Part shown: in pieces, positions 33,048-41,244 of the stretch
Numbering within the stretch: the stretch's first letter is position 1
Layout: every line of letters begins with the position of its first letter
Assembly (NCBI GenBank): GCA_050011815.1
Contig: JBEKIJ010000001.1
Location: forward strand, 114,653 to 178,652
Direction of reading: 5' to 3'
Source of the DNA: Chersky-840 sp050011815
GTDB lineage: Bacteria; Actinomycetota; Acidimicrobiia; Acidimicrobiales; UBA8190
DNA: 64,000 nucleotides
Program-made: the position numbers and the translations under genes
The notes under the pieces: model-generated
What the model was told of the DNA's origin: nothing
Database searches by the model: none
Seen by the model: the letters and a program-made list of their open reading frames with translations, nothing else

Positions 33048-33717
33048 CACCGTCCTCGTGGCCGGCAAGGACCTCCGGATCGAGGTTCGCTCACGGGTCG
33101 TGATGCACCAGGTGGTGCCGGTGGCGGTTCTCGTGCTCGTCCTCTTCGCCTTCGCCCTCGGGCCGGATCGGGCCCCGATGATCCAAGCCGCGCCCGGCCT
33201 GTTCTGGGTGGCCGTGCTCTTCGCCAGCGTGCTCGCCGTCCAACGCAGCTTCGCCCTCGAGGCCCCCGACGGCGCCCGCGACGGGTTGCGCCTGTCAGGC
33301 CTCGATCCGGCCGGGATCTTCCTCGGCAAGACCGCGGCGGTGACGGTGCAGATGGTCATCCTGGAGGTGGTCCTGACGGCGGGCGTCGTGGTGCTCTACG
33401 GCAGCCACATCCGCTCGTACCCGTCGATCATCGTGGCCGGCCTCGCCGGCACGGCCGGTCTGGCCGCGGCCGGCACCCTGTACGGAGCGCTGGCGGCGGG
33501 GTTGCGAGTGCGAGAGACGCTGCTGCCCTTCCTTTTCCTCCCCATCGCCGCGCCGGTGTTGTTGGCCGGGACCCGGGCGTGGCAGGCCGCGTTGGGGATC
33601 GGCGCCGGCAACACCGGCAGCGCCGGGGACCCGTGGATCCGGCTCCTGCTCGTGTTCGCCGCGGTCTACCTCGCCCTCGGTGTCGTCATCTACGGGCCCC
33701 TGCAAGAGGCATCGTGA
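33031..33717 (+). CDS. ccmB: CcmB, permease of the haem-handling ABC complex
   Basis: A 228-residue protein with six hydrophobic segments. The conserved CcmB features are the N-terminal KDLRIEVRSR helix and VLFASVLAVQRSFALEAPDGARDGLRLSGLDP in the first long loop, the region that docks CcmA. It starts inside ccmA and its stop overlaps the ccmC start (GTGA), implying translational coupling and 1:1 synthesis. Confidence 0.92.
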   Translation: MPMWRDTVLVAGKDLRIEVRSRVVMHQVVPVAVLVLVLFAFALGPDRAPMIQAAPGLFWVAVLFASVLAVQRSFALEAPDGARDGLRLSGLDPAGIFLGKTAAVTVQMVILEVVLTAGVVVLYGSHIRSYPSIIVAGLAGTAGLAAAGTLYGALAAGLRVRETLLPFLFLPIAAPVLLAGTRAWQAALGIGAGNTGSAGDPWIRLLLVFAAVYLALGVVIYGPLQEAS

Positions 33718-34523
33718 GCCCCACCGAGCCCGCTGTGGCGCCCTGGAGCCCGGCCACCACCTGGGTCGTGCGGTCGCTCGGGATCGCGGCGGCGGCGGCC
33801 CTGGCCGCCACCATCTGGCTCGGGCTGTGGGTGACGCCTCCTGACGAGGTGCAGCACAACCTGGTCCGTCTGGTCTACGTCCACCCGCCGATCGCCTGGG
33901 TGGCGCTCTACCTCGCCTTCGGGGTGGCGGCGGTGTCGAGTGTCTTGTGGCTCTGGCCCCGGACACGGAGCCGGTTCTGGGACCGGCTGGCGGCGTCGGC
34001 GGTCGAGGTGGGCGTGGTCTTCACCGCGCTCACCCTCATCACCGGCTCGATCTGGGGCCGGCCCACGTGGGGGCTGTGGTGGACGTGGGACGCCCGTCTC
34101 ACCTCGACGGCGCTCTTGCTCGTCCTTCTTCTGGGGTACCTGGCCGTGCGCCGGGTGCCGGGCGATCCCGACTCCCGGGCGCGCCGGAGCGCGGTGGTCG
34201 CCCTCGTCGCGGCGGTGGACGTCCCCATCGTGCATTTCTCGGTGGACTGGTGGCACACGCTGCACCAGGGTGCCACGGTCCTCAACGCCAACCTCTCGCC
34301 CACGATCCACGGATCGATGGCGTGGACACTGTTGCTCGGGTTCGTGGCCTTCACCTTGCTCTTCGCCTGGATGCTCGCCATTCGCTACCGGGTGGAGTTG
34401 CTTTCGGAACATCTCGAGGACTCAGAGCTCGACGTGGCGTTGCACGAACGGTGGGCCGAGGGGACCGGTTCGCTCCCCGGGGAGCCGGGGACGGCCCTGG
34501 CCCACAGCGGGGGTCCGGCATGA
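33714..34523 (+). CDS. ccmC: CcmC, haem-handling protein
   Basis: A 269-residue protein with six helices. The tryptophan-rich WWD motif is present as TWGLWWTWDARLTS (about 118-131). Flanking haem-ligand histidines occur in VYVHPPIAWVA (about 50) and in DWWHTLHQGATVL near 180. CcmC attaches haem to CcmE outside the membrane. GTG 33714 overlaps the ccmB stop by 4 nt, with AAGAG upstream. The C-terminal cytosolic tail of ~50 residues is longer than in E. coli. Confidence 0.92.
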   Translation: MSPTEPAVAPWSPATTWVVRSLGIAAAAALAATIWLGLWVTPPDEVQHNLVRLVYVHPPIAWVALYLAFGVAAVSSVLWLWPRTRSRFWDRLAASAVEVGVVFTALTLITGSIWGRPTWGLWWTWDARLTSTALLLVLLLGYLAVRRVPGDPDSRARRSAVVALVAAVDVPIVHFSVDWWHTLHQGATVLNANLSPTIHGSMAWTLLLGFVAFTLLFAWMLAIRYRVELLSEHLEDSELDVALHERWAEGTGSLPGEPGTALAHSGGPA

Positions 34524-34546
34524 CGGGCATCGGACTCGTGCCATGA
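34520..34546 (+). other. Eight-codon mini-ORF bridging ccmC and ccmD
   Basis: ATG 34520 overlaps the ccmC stop (ATGA), and this frame runs eight codons (MTGIGLVP) to a TGA at 34544-34546 that overlaps the ccmD ATG, again as ATGA. A terminating ribosome could step from ccmC through this mini-ORF to ccmD. It may equally be chance. Confidence 0.3.
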
Positions 34547-34671
34547 ACTACATCGACGCCGGGTACGCCATCGCCTTCGGCGTGCTCGCCGCGTACGCGG
34601 CTGTCCTGTGGCGCCGCCGCCAGCGCCTCGAACGGGCGGCCTCGCGCTCGCGCGGCCCACAAGCGCCGTGA
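34543..34671 (+). CDS. ccmD: CcmD, small haem-exporter subunit
   Basis: A 42-residue protein: a short start (MNYIDAG), one transmembrane helix (YAIAFGVLAAYAAVLW) and a basic RRRQRLERAASRSR tail. This is the exact architecture of CcmD, which helps release holo-CcmE from CcmABC. It sits in the expected place between ccmC and ccmE and overlaps ccmE by 4 nt (GTGA). It is too small for most gene callers. Confidence 0.85.
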   Translation: MNYIDAGYAIAFGVLAAYAAVLWRRRQRLERAASRSRGPQAP

Positions 34672-35192
34672 CCGAGCCGACGATCCTGGCCGCGCCCGAC
34701 GCGGCCCAAGGCGTTGCCGGGACCCCGCTGGTGCCGGCCCCGCCCGGCCCCCCGACCTCGGGGCCCCACAAGCGGCGCGCCACGCGGTGGCGCCTGTGGG
34801 TGGTGGGTGCCGTCCTCGTCGGAGCGTTCGCATTCCTCCTCGTCGAAGGGCTCGGGAGCTCGCTCAATTACTTCGAGACCGTCGACCAGGCCCTGGCGCA
34901 CAAGACGATGCTCGGTTCGCAGACCTTCCGCCTCGAGGGCCTCGTCGTCCCCGGGACCGTGCATCGGATCCGTGGTGGTGTGGCCTTCGTCGCCGCCGGC
35001 ACGGTGCACCGCGTGGACGTCGTCAACCACGGCAACCCCCCCCAGCTCTTCCAGCCCGACATCCCCGTCGTGGTGGTCGGGCACTTCTCGGGAAGCACCT
35101 TCATCTCGGACCAGCTCATCGTCGACCACACCGCCCAGTACGTCCAGCAGCACCCCAACCGAGTCAGGGCGCCCAACGGGACCACCCGGTGA
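34668..35192 (+). CDS. ccmE: CcmE, periplasmic haem chaperone
   Basis: A 174-residue protein: Pro-rich N-tail, one membrane anchor (about 42-60), then the OB-fold haem-chaperone domain (TFRLEGLVVPGTVHR, GVAFVAAGTVHRVDVV, VVVVGHFSGSTFISDQLIV). The covalent haem-binding site is H154-TAQ-Y158, the HxxxY form of proteobacterial CcmE rather than the CxxxY form of archaeal and some other CcmEs. Both ends overlap neighbours by 4 nt. Confidence 0.92.
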   Translation: MTEPTILAAPDAAQGVAGTPLVPAPPGPPTSGPHKRRATRWRLWVVGAVLVGAFAFLLVEGLGSSLNYFETVDQALAHKTMLGSQTFRLEGLVVPGTVHRIRGGVAFVAAGTVHRVDVVNHGNPPQLFQPDIPVVVVGHFSGSTFISDQLIVDHTAQYVQQHPNRVRAPNGTTR

Positions 35193-37291
35193 ACGCCGCC
35201 CTCGGGCACAGCGGCGTCTGGCTCAGCCTCGCCGCGTCGGTCATCGGCGTGGCCGTCATCGCCTACGGACTCGCCCGCCATCGCCCTGAGGTGACCCGCA
35301 CCGGCTGTGTCTACGCCGGCCTCGTGCTCTTGGGAGCGGTCGTCGCCACCGTCGCCATGCAACGGGCGCTCATCACCCACGACTTCTCGATCGCCTTCGT
35401 CGCCGCCAACAACAGCCGGGCCACCCCGCTGCTCTACACCATCACGGGCATGTGGTCGGCGCTGGCGGGCTCGATCCTGCTGTGGGGGCTCATCCTCGCC
35501 GGCTACATCGTGGCCATGGTGTGGCGGTTCCGGCGCCGTGCCACCGATCCCCTCGTGGCGTGGGCGACGCTCGTCACCCTGGTCGTGTCCGCTTTCTTCT
35601 TCGGGCTCATGGCCGGTCCGGCCGATCCCTTCCAGACCGTGGTCGGAGCGGTGCCCGCCAACGGCCTCGGGCCCAACGTGCTCCTGCAGGACAACGCCTT
35701 GGTGGCCTTCCACCCGCCCATCCTCTATCTCGGCTTCGTCGGGTTCACGATCCCCTTCGCCTTCGCCATCGCCTCGCTCATCACCGGACGGATCGGAGAG
35801 GGCTGGCAGCTCGCCACGCGCCGGTGGACCCTGTTCGCCTGGGCCTTCTTGACGGTCGGGATCGTGCTCGGGGCCTGGTGGTCGTACCAGGTGCTCGGAT
35901 GGGGAGGGTTCTGGGCGTGGGACCCCGTGGAGAACGCGTCGTTCCTGCCCTGGCTGTGCGCCACCGCCTATCTGCACTCGGTGCTGGTCCAAGAGCGACG
36001 AGGTCTGCTGCGGGTCTGGAACCTGTCCCTCGTCATCGCCACCTTCAGCCTCACCATCCTGGGCACGTTCCTCACCCGGTCCGGGGTGATCGAATCCGTG
36101 CACGCCTTCTCCGACTCCGACATCGGACCCCTGCTGCTCGGCTTCTTCGGCGTCGTGATGGCGACGGGCGTAGGGCTGATCGCCTGGCGTGGGGACCGGC
36201 TGCGGTCCCCGGGCGGGATCGACTCCATGGTCAGTCGGGAAGGCGCCTTCTTGGTGAACAACCTCCTCTTCGTCGTGTTCGCCTTCGTGGTGCTGCTCGG
36301 CACGGTCTTTCCTCTCCTCTACGAGGCCTTCCGGGGGCAGCAGGTGACGGTGGGGGCGCCGTACTTCAACGCCATGACGCTGCCCATCGGTCTGGCCCTG
36401 CTCTTTCTCATGTCGATCGGCCCGGCCCTGCCGTGGCGCAAGACGACGGCGGGGACCCTAGGCAGTCGCCTGACCGTGCCCGCCTGGATCGGCGCGCTCG
36501 TCGTGGTGGGGTGCGTGGCCGGTGGCGTGCGTGGCGTCGGGCCGTTGCTGGCCTTCGGCCTCGGCGGATTCGCCGCCGCGGCCAATGTCCGGCAGCTCGT
36601 GCTGTCGGCCCGGGGCGCGCATCGCGGGGGGGTCGGGGCATGGCGCGGGCTCGTGGGGCGCGCCAACGGCGGCATGGTGGTGCATCTCGGCGTGGTGGTC
36701 ATCGCCGTGGCCCTGGCCGCGGCCACCTCGTTCGGTCACCGCAGCGAGGTGACGCTACGGCCGGGTCAGTTCGTCTCGACCGACGGCCACCGCATCACCT
36801 TCGAGGGCCTGACCCAGATCCGCACCCCGGCCCACACCGCCACCGAGGCCCTCGTCCTGGTGGACGGGCACGGGCCCCTGCGCCCGGCGGTGAGCCAGTA
36901 CGGGCAGAACACCGAAGCGGTCGGGACGCCGGCCATCGACTCGAGCCTCGAGGACGACGTCTACCTCACCCTGGACGCCCTCCCCGCCCAGGCCGGCGGG
37001 CCGGTGACGATCGGGGTCACGGTTCAACCCCTCGTGGTCTGGCTGTGGGGGGGAGGGCTGCTCCTCGTGCTCGGGTCCGCCCTCGCCGCCGTCCCCGGCA
37101 AGCGTCGGCGCCCCACCGATCCGGTCTCCGCGCCGGTGCCGGCTCTGCACTCCGGTGACGGCAGCACCGGCTCGGGCGATGCCCTGGTCCCGGCGTCGGC
37201 GCTTCCCGGCGGCGACCGTCTCGGTGTCGGCACCGAGGAGCCCGATCACGACGAGCAGGTGCACGAGCCCGTCCCGGCCGGATCCCCGTGA
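35189..37291 (+). CDS. ccmF: CcmF, cytochrome c haem lyase subunit
   Basis: A 700-residue, multi-helix membrane protein that ligates haem from CcmE to apocytochrome c. The WWD-type motif WGGFWAWDPVENASFLPW lies at about 237-254, and haem-ligand histidines occur in LVAFHPPILYLGF and SVHAFSD. The large extracytoplasmic domain (~545-640: HRITFEGLTQIRTPAHTATEALVLV) is present. A Pro/Gly/Asp-rich C-terminal tail of ~55 residues is an addition. It overlaps ccmE and ccmG by 4 nt each. Confidence 0.93.
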   Translation: MNAALGHSGVWLSLAASVIGVAVIAYGLARHRPEVTRTGCVYAGLVLLGAVVATVAMQRALITHDFSIAFVAANNSRATPLLYTITGMWSALAGSILLWGLILAGYIVAMVWRFRRRATDPLVAWATLVTLVVSAFFFGLMAGPADPFQTVVGAVPANGLGPNVLLQDNALVAFHPPILYLGFVGFTIPFAFAIASLITGRIGEGWQLATRRWTLFAWAFLTVGIVLGAWWSYQVLGWGGFWAWDPVENASFLPWLCATAYLHSVLVQERRGLLRVWNLSLVIATFSLTILGTFLTRSGVIESVHAFSDSDIGPLLLGFFGVVMATGVGLIAWRGDRLRSPGGIDSMVSREGAFLVNNLLFVVFAFVVLLGTVFPLLYEAFRGQQVTVGAPYFNAMTLPIGLALLFLMSIGPALPWRKTTAGTLGSRLTVPAWIGALVVVGCVAGGVRGVGPLLAFGLGGFAAAANVRQLVLSARGAHRGGVGAWRGLVGRANGGMVVHLGVVVIAVALAAATSFGHRSEVTLRPGQFVSTDGHRITFEGLTQIRTPAHTATEALVLVDGHGPLRPAVSQYGQNTEAVGTPAIDSSLEDDVYLTLDALPAQAGGPVTIGVTVQPLVVWLWGGGLLLVLGSALAAVPGKRRRPTDPVSAPVPALHSGDGSTGSGDALVPASALPGGDRLGVGTEEPDHDEQVHEPVPAGSP

Positions 37292-37875
37292 CGATCACGG
37301 TGCGCGACGAAGCCGGTCCGCAGGCCGAGCTCCGCCACCGGCACACCGCCCGGTGGGTGGCGGGAGCGGCGCTCGTGGTCGGGGCCGCCCTGGTGGCGGT
37401 GTTGGCCACGCGTCCGCCGGCGACGGCCACGGAGGTCGACACACCCCTCGTCGGCCAAGCGGCCCCGCCCATCACCGGCTCCACGCTCGGAGGCGCGACA
37501 TTCCGGCTGGCGGCCCTGCGGGGTCGTTGGGTCGTCGTCAACTTCTTCGCCAGCTGGTGCCCGCCGTGCCAACAGGAGCAGCCCGAGCTCGTCGCCTTCG
37601 CCTACGCGCACCGGTCGCCCGGTGACGCCGCGCTCGTCGGCGTCGTGTTCGACGACTCGGCTTCCACGGCGCGCGGCTTCATGCGGTCCACGGGCGCGTC
37701 GTGGCCCGCCGTGGTCGATCCCGGCGGCCAGATCGCCCTCGACTACGGGGTCCGGGGACCGCCCGAGACCTTCTTCGTGTCACCCCGGGGGACCGTGGTG
37801 GCGCACTTCGACGGCCCCATGACCAACGCCTCGCTCGACTACTGGCTGGCGCGGGCCCAAGGCGGAGGAGCGTGA
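37288..37875 (+). CDS. ccmG: CcmG/DsbE-type thioredoxin
   Basis: A 195-residue membrane-anchored thioredoxin: anchor at about 23-41, then a TlpA-like domain with active site WCPPC (Cys91, Cys94) and cis-Pro loop GVRGPPETFFV. The GVRGxPETF loop is specific to CcmG/DsbE. It receives electrons from CcdA (encoded upstream) and reduces apocytochrome or CcmH disulfides. GTG 37288 overlaps ccmF by 4 nt. Confidence 0.92.
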   Translation: MTITVRDEAGPQAELRHRHTARWVAGAALVVGAALVAVLATRPPATATEVDTPLVGQAAPPITGSTLGGATFRLAALRGRWVVVNFFASWCPPCQQEQPELVAFAYAHRSPGDAALVGVVFDDSASTARGFMRSTGASWPAVVDPGGQIALDYGVRGPPETFFVSPRGTVVAHFDGPMTNASLDYWLARAQGGGA

Positions 37876-38390
37876 GCGACGCGACGCGGCGTCGGCTCCG
37901 GCGCTTGGCGCCGTGGGTGGCGCTGGGGATCGTCGTCGGCGTCGCCCTCGGCATCGGCGCGTCGCCGGGCGGGCCACCGCTCACCGTGGCCCAACGGGTC
38001 AACGGCATCGACACGTTGGTCCGGTGCCCGAGCTGTGACGGCATCTCGGTGGCCGACTCCTCGGCGTCGACGGCGGTGGCGATCCGCCAGGCGGTCACCG
38101 CCCGGGTGCGCGCCGGGCAGACCGACAGTCAGATCGACGCCTTCCTGGTGAGTCGGTACGGCCCGAGCATCCTCCTGCGCCCGCCCGTGCGCGGAGGCAC
38201 CGCGTGGGTGTGGGTGCTGCCGCCGGTGGCCCTGGCCCTGGCGGTGACGAGCCTCGGAACCGTGCTGTGGCGGCGCCGGCAGGGCGTGGCGGTGACGGTC
38301 TCGACCGATGACCGCGCCCTGGTCCAACAGGCGCTGGCCCGGCGCGGCGCGCCCGGGGGTCGCGCCACGGAGGTCGTGCGGGCGCCGTGA
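37872..38390 (+). CDS. ccmH: CcmH/CycL-type apocytochrome thioreductase
   Basis: A 172-residue protein with an N-terminal anchor (about 14-30), the three-helix CcmH domain and a C-terminal helix (about 112-130). The redox motif is LVRCPSCDGISVADS with Cys52 and Cys55, matching the family L-R-C-x2-C-Q/D-G-x-S pattern. AIRQAVTARVRAGQTDSQIDAFLVSRYG is the conserved remainder. It holds the CxxCH motif of apocytochrome reduced for CcmF. It overlaps neighbours by 4 nt on both sides. Confidence 0.92.
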   Translation: MSDATRRRLRRLAPWVALGIVVGVALGIGASPGGPPLTVAQRVNGIDTLVRCPSCDGISVADSSASTAVAIRQAVTARVRAGQTDSQIDAFLVSRYGPSILLRPPVRGGTAWVWVLPPVALALAVTSLGTVLWRRRQGVAVTVSTDDRALVQQALARRGAPGGRATEVVRAP

Positions 38391-39259
38391 ACCGCGGCGA
38401 GCTCGACGACGAACTGTCCTTCCTGTTGGACTCGCTCGAGGACCTCGAGCGCGAGCGGGCCGCCGGCGATCTCTCCGAGGTCGACTACACGGCGCTGCGC
38501 GACCGGTACACGCGCCGCGCCGCCGAGGTCTTGAAGACCTTGGAGCGAGACGAGGGTGAGCCGCGATCGGACTCGCCCGGGCCCGATGCGCTCGAGCCCG
38601 GGTCGCCGCCGTCCGGCTCACCCGGGACGACGCCGTCGAGCGCGGCGCCGGCTCGCCGACGGCGACGGCGGACGCTGGTCGTCATGGGCTCGCTCTTGGT
38701 TGTGGGAGCGGTGGCGGTGGCGGTGGTGGTGACCCAGACCGGCGCCCGGCTTCCGGGCCAGACGGCGTCGGGGTCGGTCAGCCTGAGCAGCGGCGCCCAA
38801 CAGCGCCGCACCCTGGCGCAGGCCGAGACGCTCGAGGCGGCCGGGAACGCGGCGGGGGCGCTGCGCCTGTACCTCCAGGTGCTCGCCCAGGACCCCCGAC
38901 AGCCCGAGGCGCTGGCCGAGTCCGGATGGCTCGAATTCGAGGCGGGTGTGAAGTCCAAGGACGCCGCGGTGTTGGCAGATGCCCAGAAGCAGGAGCAGGC
39001 GGCGCAGCGCGCCGAGCCCGGCGCCTATGCGCCCCATCTCTATCTGGGGTCCATGTTCCTCGCCGAGGGCGACCCAACCGCGGCGGTGGGGCAGTATCGC
39101 CAGTTCCTCGCCGACGGGCCTCCCGCCAACGAGGTGCAGGTCGCCCAGACCTTCATCACCGAGGCGTTCCGCCAGGCGGGACAACCCGTCCCCGCCCTGC
39201 CCGGCACTGTTTCCACCACGACGGCTCCCACCACCACGACGGCTCCTCCCGCCCGCTGA
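38387..39259 (+). CDS. CcmI-like TPR protein
   Basis: A 290-residue protein in the position of CcmI. Residues 1-50 resemble the CcmI N-terminus (DELSFLLDSLEDLERERAAGDLSEVDYTALRDRY). After a Pro/Ser-rich stretch comes one membrane helix (~97-117), then two or three TPR-like repeats (QAETLEAAGNAAGALRLYLQVLAQDP, YLGSMFLAEGDPTAAVGQYRQFL). The tail is Thr/Pro-rich. CcmI captures the C-termini of apocytochromes for the CcmF/H complex. In proteobacteria the N-terminal part has two helices; here only one is clear. Confidence 0.8.
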   Translation: MNRGELDDELSFLLDSLEDLERERAAGDLSEVDYTALRDRYTRRAAEVLKTLERDEGEPRSDSPGPDALEPGSPPSGSPGTTPSSAAPARRRRRRTLVVMGSLLVVGAVAVAVVVTQTGARLPGQTASGSVSLSSGAQQRRTLAQAETLEAAGNAAGALRLYLQVLAQDPRQPEALAESGWLEFEAGVKSKDAAVLADAQKQEQAAQRAEPGAYAPHLYLGSMFLAEGDPTAAVGQYRQFLADGPPANEVQVAQTFITEAFRQAGQPVPALPGTVSTTTAPTTTTAPPAR

Positions 39260-39276
39260 GCGAGCCGGGGCTCAGC
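39255..39276. terminator. Bidirectional hairpin containing both convergent stop codons
   Basis: GCTGAGC (39255-39261) and GCTCAGC (39270-39276) pair around GAGCCGGG. The left arm contains the ccmI-like stop (39257-39259) and the right arm contains the desulfurase stop (39272-39274), so one stem-loop overlaps the ends of both genes. Confidence 0.5.
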
Positions 39277-40423
39277 TCCGCAGCGCTCGCAACCGCGCCA
39301 CCACCGGGGGGAACGCCGCTGCGAACGCCTCGACGTCGTCGTCGGTGGTGGACCACCCCACAGACAGTCGGAGCGAGCGCTCGGCGTCGACGCCCATGGC
39401 CGCCAGCACCGGGGACGGCGCCAGGGACTCCGACGAGCACGACGATCCGGAGTGCGCGGCGATGCCGTGCTGGTCGAGGCCGAGGAGGACGGGTTCGGCT
39501 TCGACGCCTCCCACCGCCACGCACACGATGTGGGGAGCGCGTTCGTCGCGGGCACCGAGTACCTCGACGTCGTCGACGGTCAGGGCGGCCCGCACGATGG
39601 CGTCGGTCCGCCGCCGGGCGTCGCCGCGCTCGCGCTCGAGCCGACCGGGCTCATTGAGCGCCTCGGCGGCGGCCCCGAACCCGACGATGCCCGCCACGTT
39701 CTCGAGCCCACCCCGCCGGGCCCGCTCCTGCTCGCCGCCCACCAGCCACGGTTCGAGGCGCAGGCCGCGCCGTATCACGAGCGCACCCATCCCCGGGGGC
39801 CCACCCAGCTTGTGGGCGCTGACCGACACGAGGTCGGCGCCGAGATCGTCGAGGTCCGTCGGGATGTGCCCGGCGGTCATGCACGCGTCGACGTGCACGA
39901 ACGCTTCGTGTCGTCGAGACAGCTCGACCACCTCGCCCACGGGCTGGGTGGTGCCGACCTCGTGGTTGGCCACCTGGCAGTGGACCAGAGCGGCGGGAGA
40001 GCCCGTTCGGGCGGTCCTCTCGAGCGCGCGTCGCACCGAGTCGGGGTCGATGCGTCCCACCTTGTCGACGTCCACGTGCACCACCGGGCCCGCACGGGCC
40101 GAGGCGTCTCGGACCGAGGAGTGCTCGACGTCGGCCAGCACCGTGGGTCGGTCGGGGCGCGCCCGCGTGGCGCCCCACGTCGCCGCGTTCACCGCCTCGG
40201 TCCCGCCCGAGGTGAAGACGACCTGGCGGGGCCGTGTGCCGAGGAGGGCGGCGACCTGTTCGCGCGCCGCCTCGACCGTGGCCCGGACGATGCGTCCCTC
40301 GGTGTGGACCCGGCCGGGGTCCCCGACGTTGTCGGGCGACGACTCCAGCCAGGAGACCATGGCCGCCACCACCTCGGGACGGGGCGGGGACGTGGACGCG
40401 TGGTCCAGATAGTGGCGCGCCAG
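39272..40423 (-). CDS. Cysteine desulfurase (NifS/IscS-like), apparent CTG start
   Basis: 383 residues if started at CTG 40423. It removes sulfur from cysteine for Fe-S clusters or thio-modification. PLP is bound by Lys205 in SVSAHKLGGPPGMG. Other motifs are TSGGTEAVNAAT, VANHEVGTTQPV, VHVDACMTAGH, and the active-site loop SSCSSESLAPSPVL with Cys329. The family N-terminus YLDHASTSPPRPEVVAAM is encoded from 40411 but lies upstream of the first ATG/GTG/TTG (GTG 40372). The only candidate after the upstream stop (TGA 40429-40427) is CTG 40423, giving MARHYLDHAST. The short C-terminal Cys loop resembles group II/IscS-short forms. It is cotranscribed with the SufR-like gene, 3 nt apart. Confidence 0.88.
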   Translation of the reverse strand: MARHYLDHASTSPPRPEVVAAMVSWLESSPDNVGDPGRVHTEGRIVRATVEAAREQVAALLGTRPRQVVFTSGGTEAVNAATWGATRARPDRPTVLADVEHSSVRDASARAGPVVHVDVDKVGRIDPDSVRRALERTARTGSPAALVHCQVANHEVGTTQPVGEVVELSRRHEAFVHVDACMTAGHIPTDLDDLGADLVSVSAHKLGGPPGMGALVIRRGLRLEPWLVGGEQERARRGGLENVAGIVGFGAAAEALNEPGRLERERGDARRRTDAIVRAALTVDDVEVLGARDERAPHIVCVAVGGVEAEPVLLGLDQHGIAAHSGSSCSSESLAPSPVLAAMGVDAERSLRLSVGWSTTDDDVEAFAAAFPPVVARLRALRS

Positions 40424-40426
40424 GGC

Positions 40427-41173
40427 TCAGACCAGCGCCGCGCAGGCGTCGTCACCGCGCGCCCGGGACGACAGGACCACCGCAATGGGCTCGTCCGCCG
40501 CCTCACCGCACAGCCCGGCCAGGAGCCCCCGCACCAACCCTCGATCGACGGCGCAGATCACGGGGTGCTGGGTGGCGGCCTCTCCGAAGGGGCAGTGCTC
40601 GGCCACGACGGCGGTGGATTCGCCGCGGTCCTCGGCGTGGGCCGCGAACCCGTGGGCGGTGAGGGCGTCGGCGATGGCGTGCATGGCGGCCCGCACCGAG
40701 CGCTGTCCTTCTCCGGGCTCCATGCGATCGGCGAGCACCCGTCCGTAATTCTCTCCGAGACGCTCGGCCATCCGCTCGGCTTCGGCGGGGCCGAGCAGCT
40801 CGAGGGCCTCGGCGAGCAGCGCCACGATGAGGTCGTCCCGGTGGCTGGCGAAGTCGAGGGTGGGGTCGCCCCCGGGGCCGTCCGCGGCGCGATAGCGCTT
40901 GGAGGGGCGTCCCGCGCCGGCGGTGGGGGACCGTTCCAGGCTCACCTCGAGGTACCCACCGGCGGTGAGCCGGTCGAGGTGGTGACGGGCCACGTTGGGG
41001 TGCACCGAGAACTCCGCGGCGAGCTCCGAGGCCGTCGCCCCGGGATGGGACCGCACGTGGAGGTAGATCTCGCGCCGGGTGGGGTCGCCGAATGCGGAGG
41101 TGACCGCGGTCACCGCGGCCGAGAACCGGCGATCGGCGGGGCCGTTCCCTCCGAGATCGGACGCAGATTGCAC
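40427..41173 (-). CDS. SufR-like Fe-S-sensing winged-helix regulator
   Basis: A 248-residue regulator. The winged helix spans about 20-95 (FGDPTRREIYLHVRSHPGATASELAAEFSVHPNVARHHLDRLTAGGYL, then GAGRPSKRYR as wing). The C-terminal domain has CPFGEAATQHPVICAVDRGLVRGLLAGLCGE with Cys194, Cys207 and Cys222; the C-x12-C spacing is that of SufR cluster ligands. SufR proteins bind an Fe-S cluster and repress Fe-S assembly genes. Here the partners are a cysteine desulfurase downstream and a divergent Mrp-type carrier. GTG 41173 lies 7 nt after TAGACT, so the mRNA is probably leaderless. Confidence 0.82.
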   Translation of the reverse strand: MQSASDLGGNGPADRRFSAAVTAVTSAFGDPTRREIYLHVRSHPGATASELAAEFSVHPNVARHHLDRLTAGGYLEVSLERSPTAGAGRPSKRYRAADGPGGDPTLDFASHRDDLIVALLAEALELLGPAEAERMAERLGENYGRVLADRMEPGEGQRSVRAAMHAIADALTAHGFAAHAEDRGESTAVVAEHCPFGEAATQHPVICAVDRGLVRGLLAGLCGEAADEPIAVVLSSRARGDDACAALV

Positions 41174-41185
41174 AGCACTAGTCTA
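41173..41185. promoter_or_regulatory. SufR-like gene promoter with ACTAGT core
   Basis: On the minus strand TAGACT (41185-41180) is a good -10 and places transcription initiation at the GTG start codon. It overlaps ACTAGT, a 6-bp palindrome (41177-41182), in the 71-bp space shared with the divergent Mrp gene. An autoregulatory site here is plausible. Confidence 0.4.
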
Positions 41186-41244
41186 CCGGGTGAGCGCGGC
41201 GTAATCCCTGGTCGCGCCGCCGGACCCCTTCCGAGAGAGACGCC

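Noticed and set aside
40372..40372. GTG 40372 as start of the cysteine desulfurase
   Set aside because: It would cut off the conserved YLDHAST strand encoded in frame just upstream.
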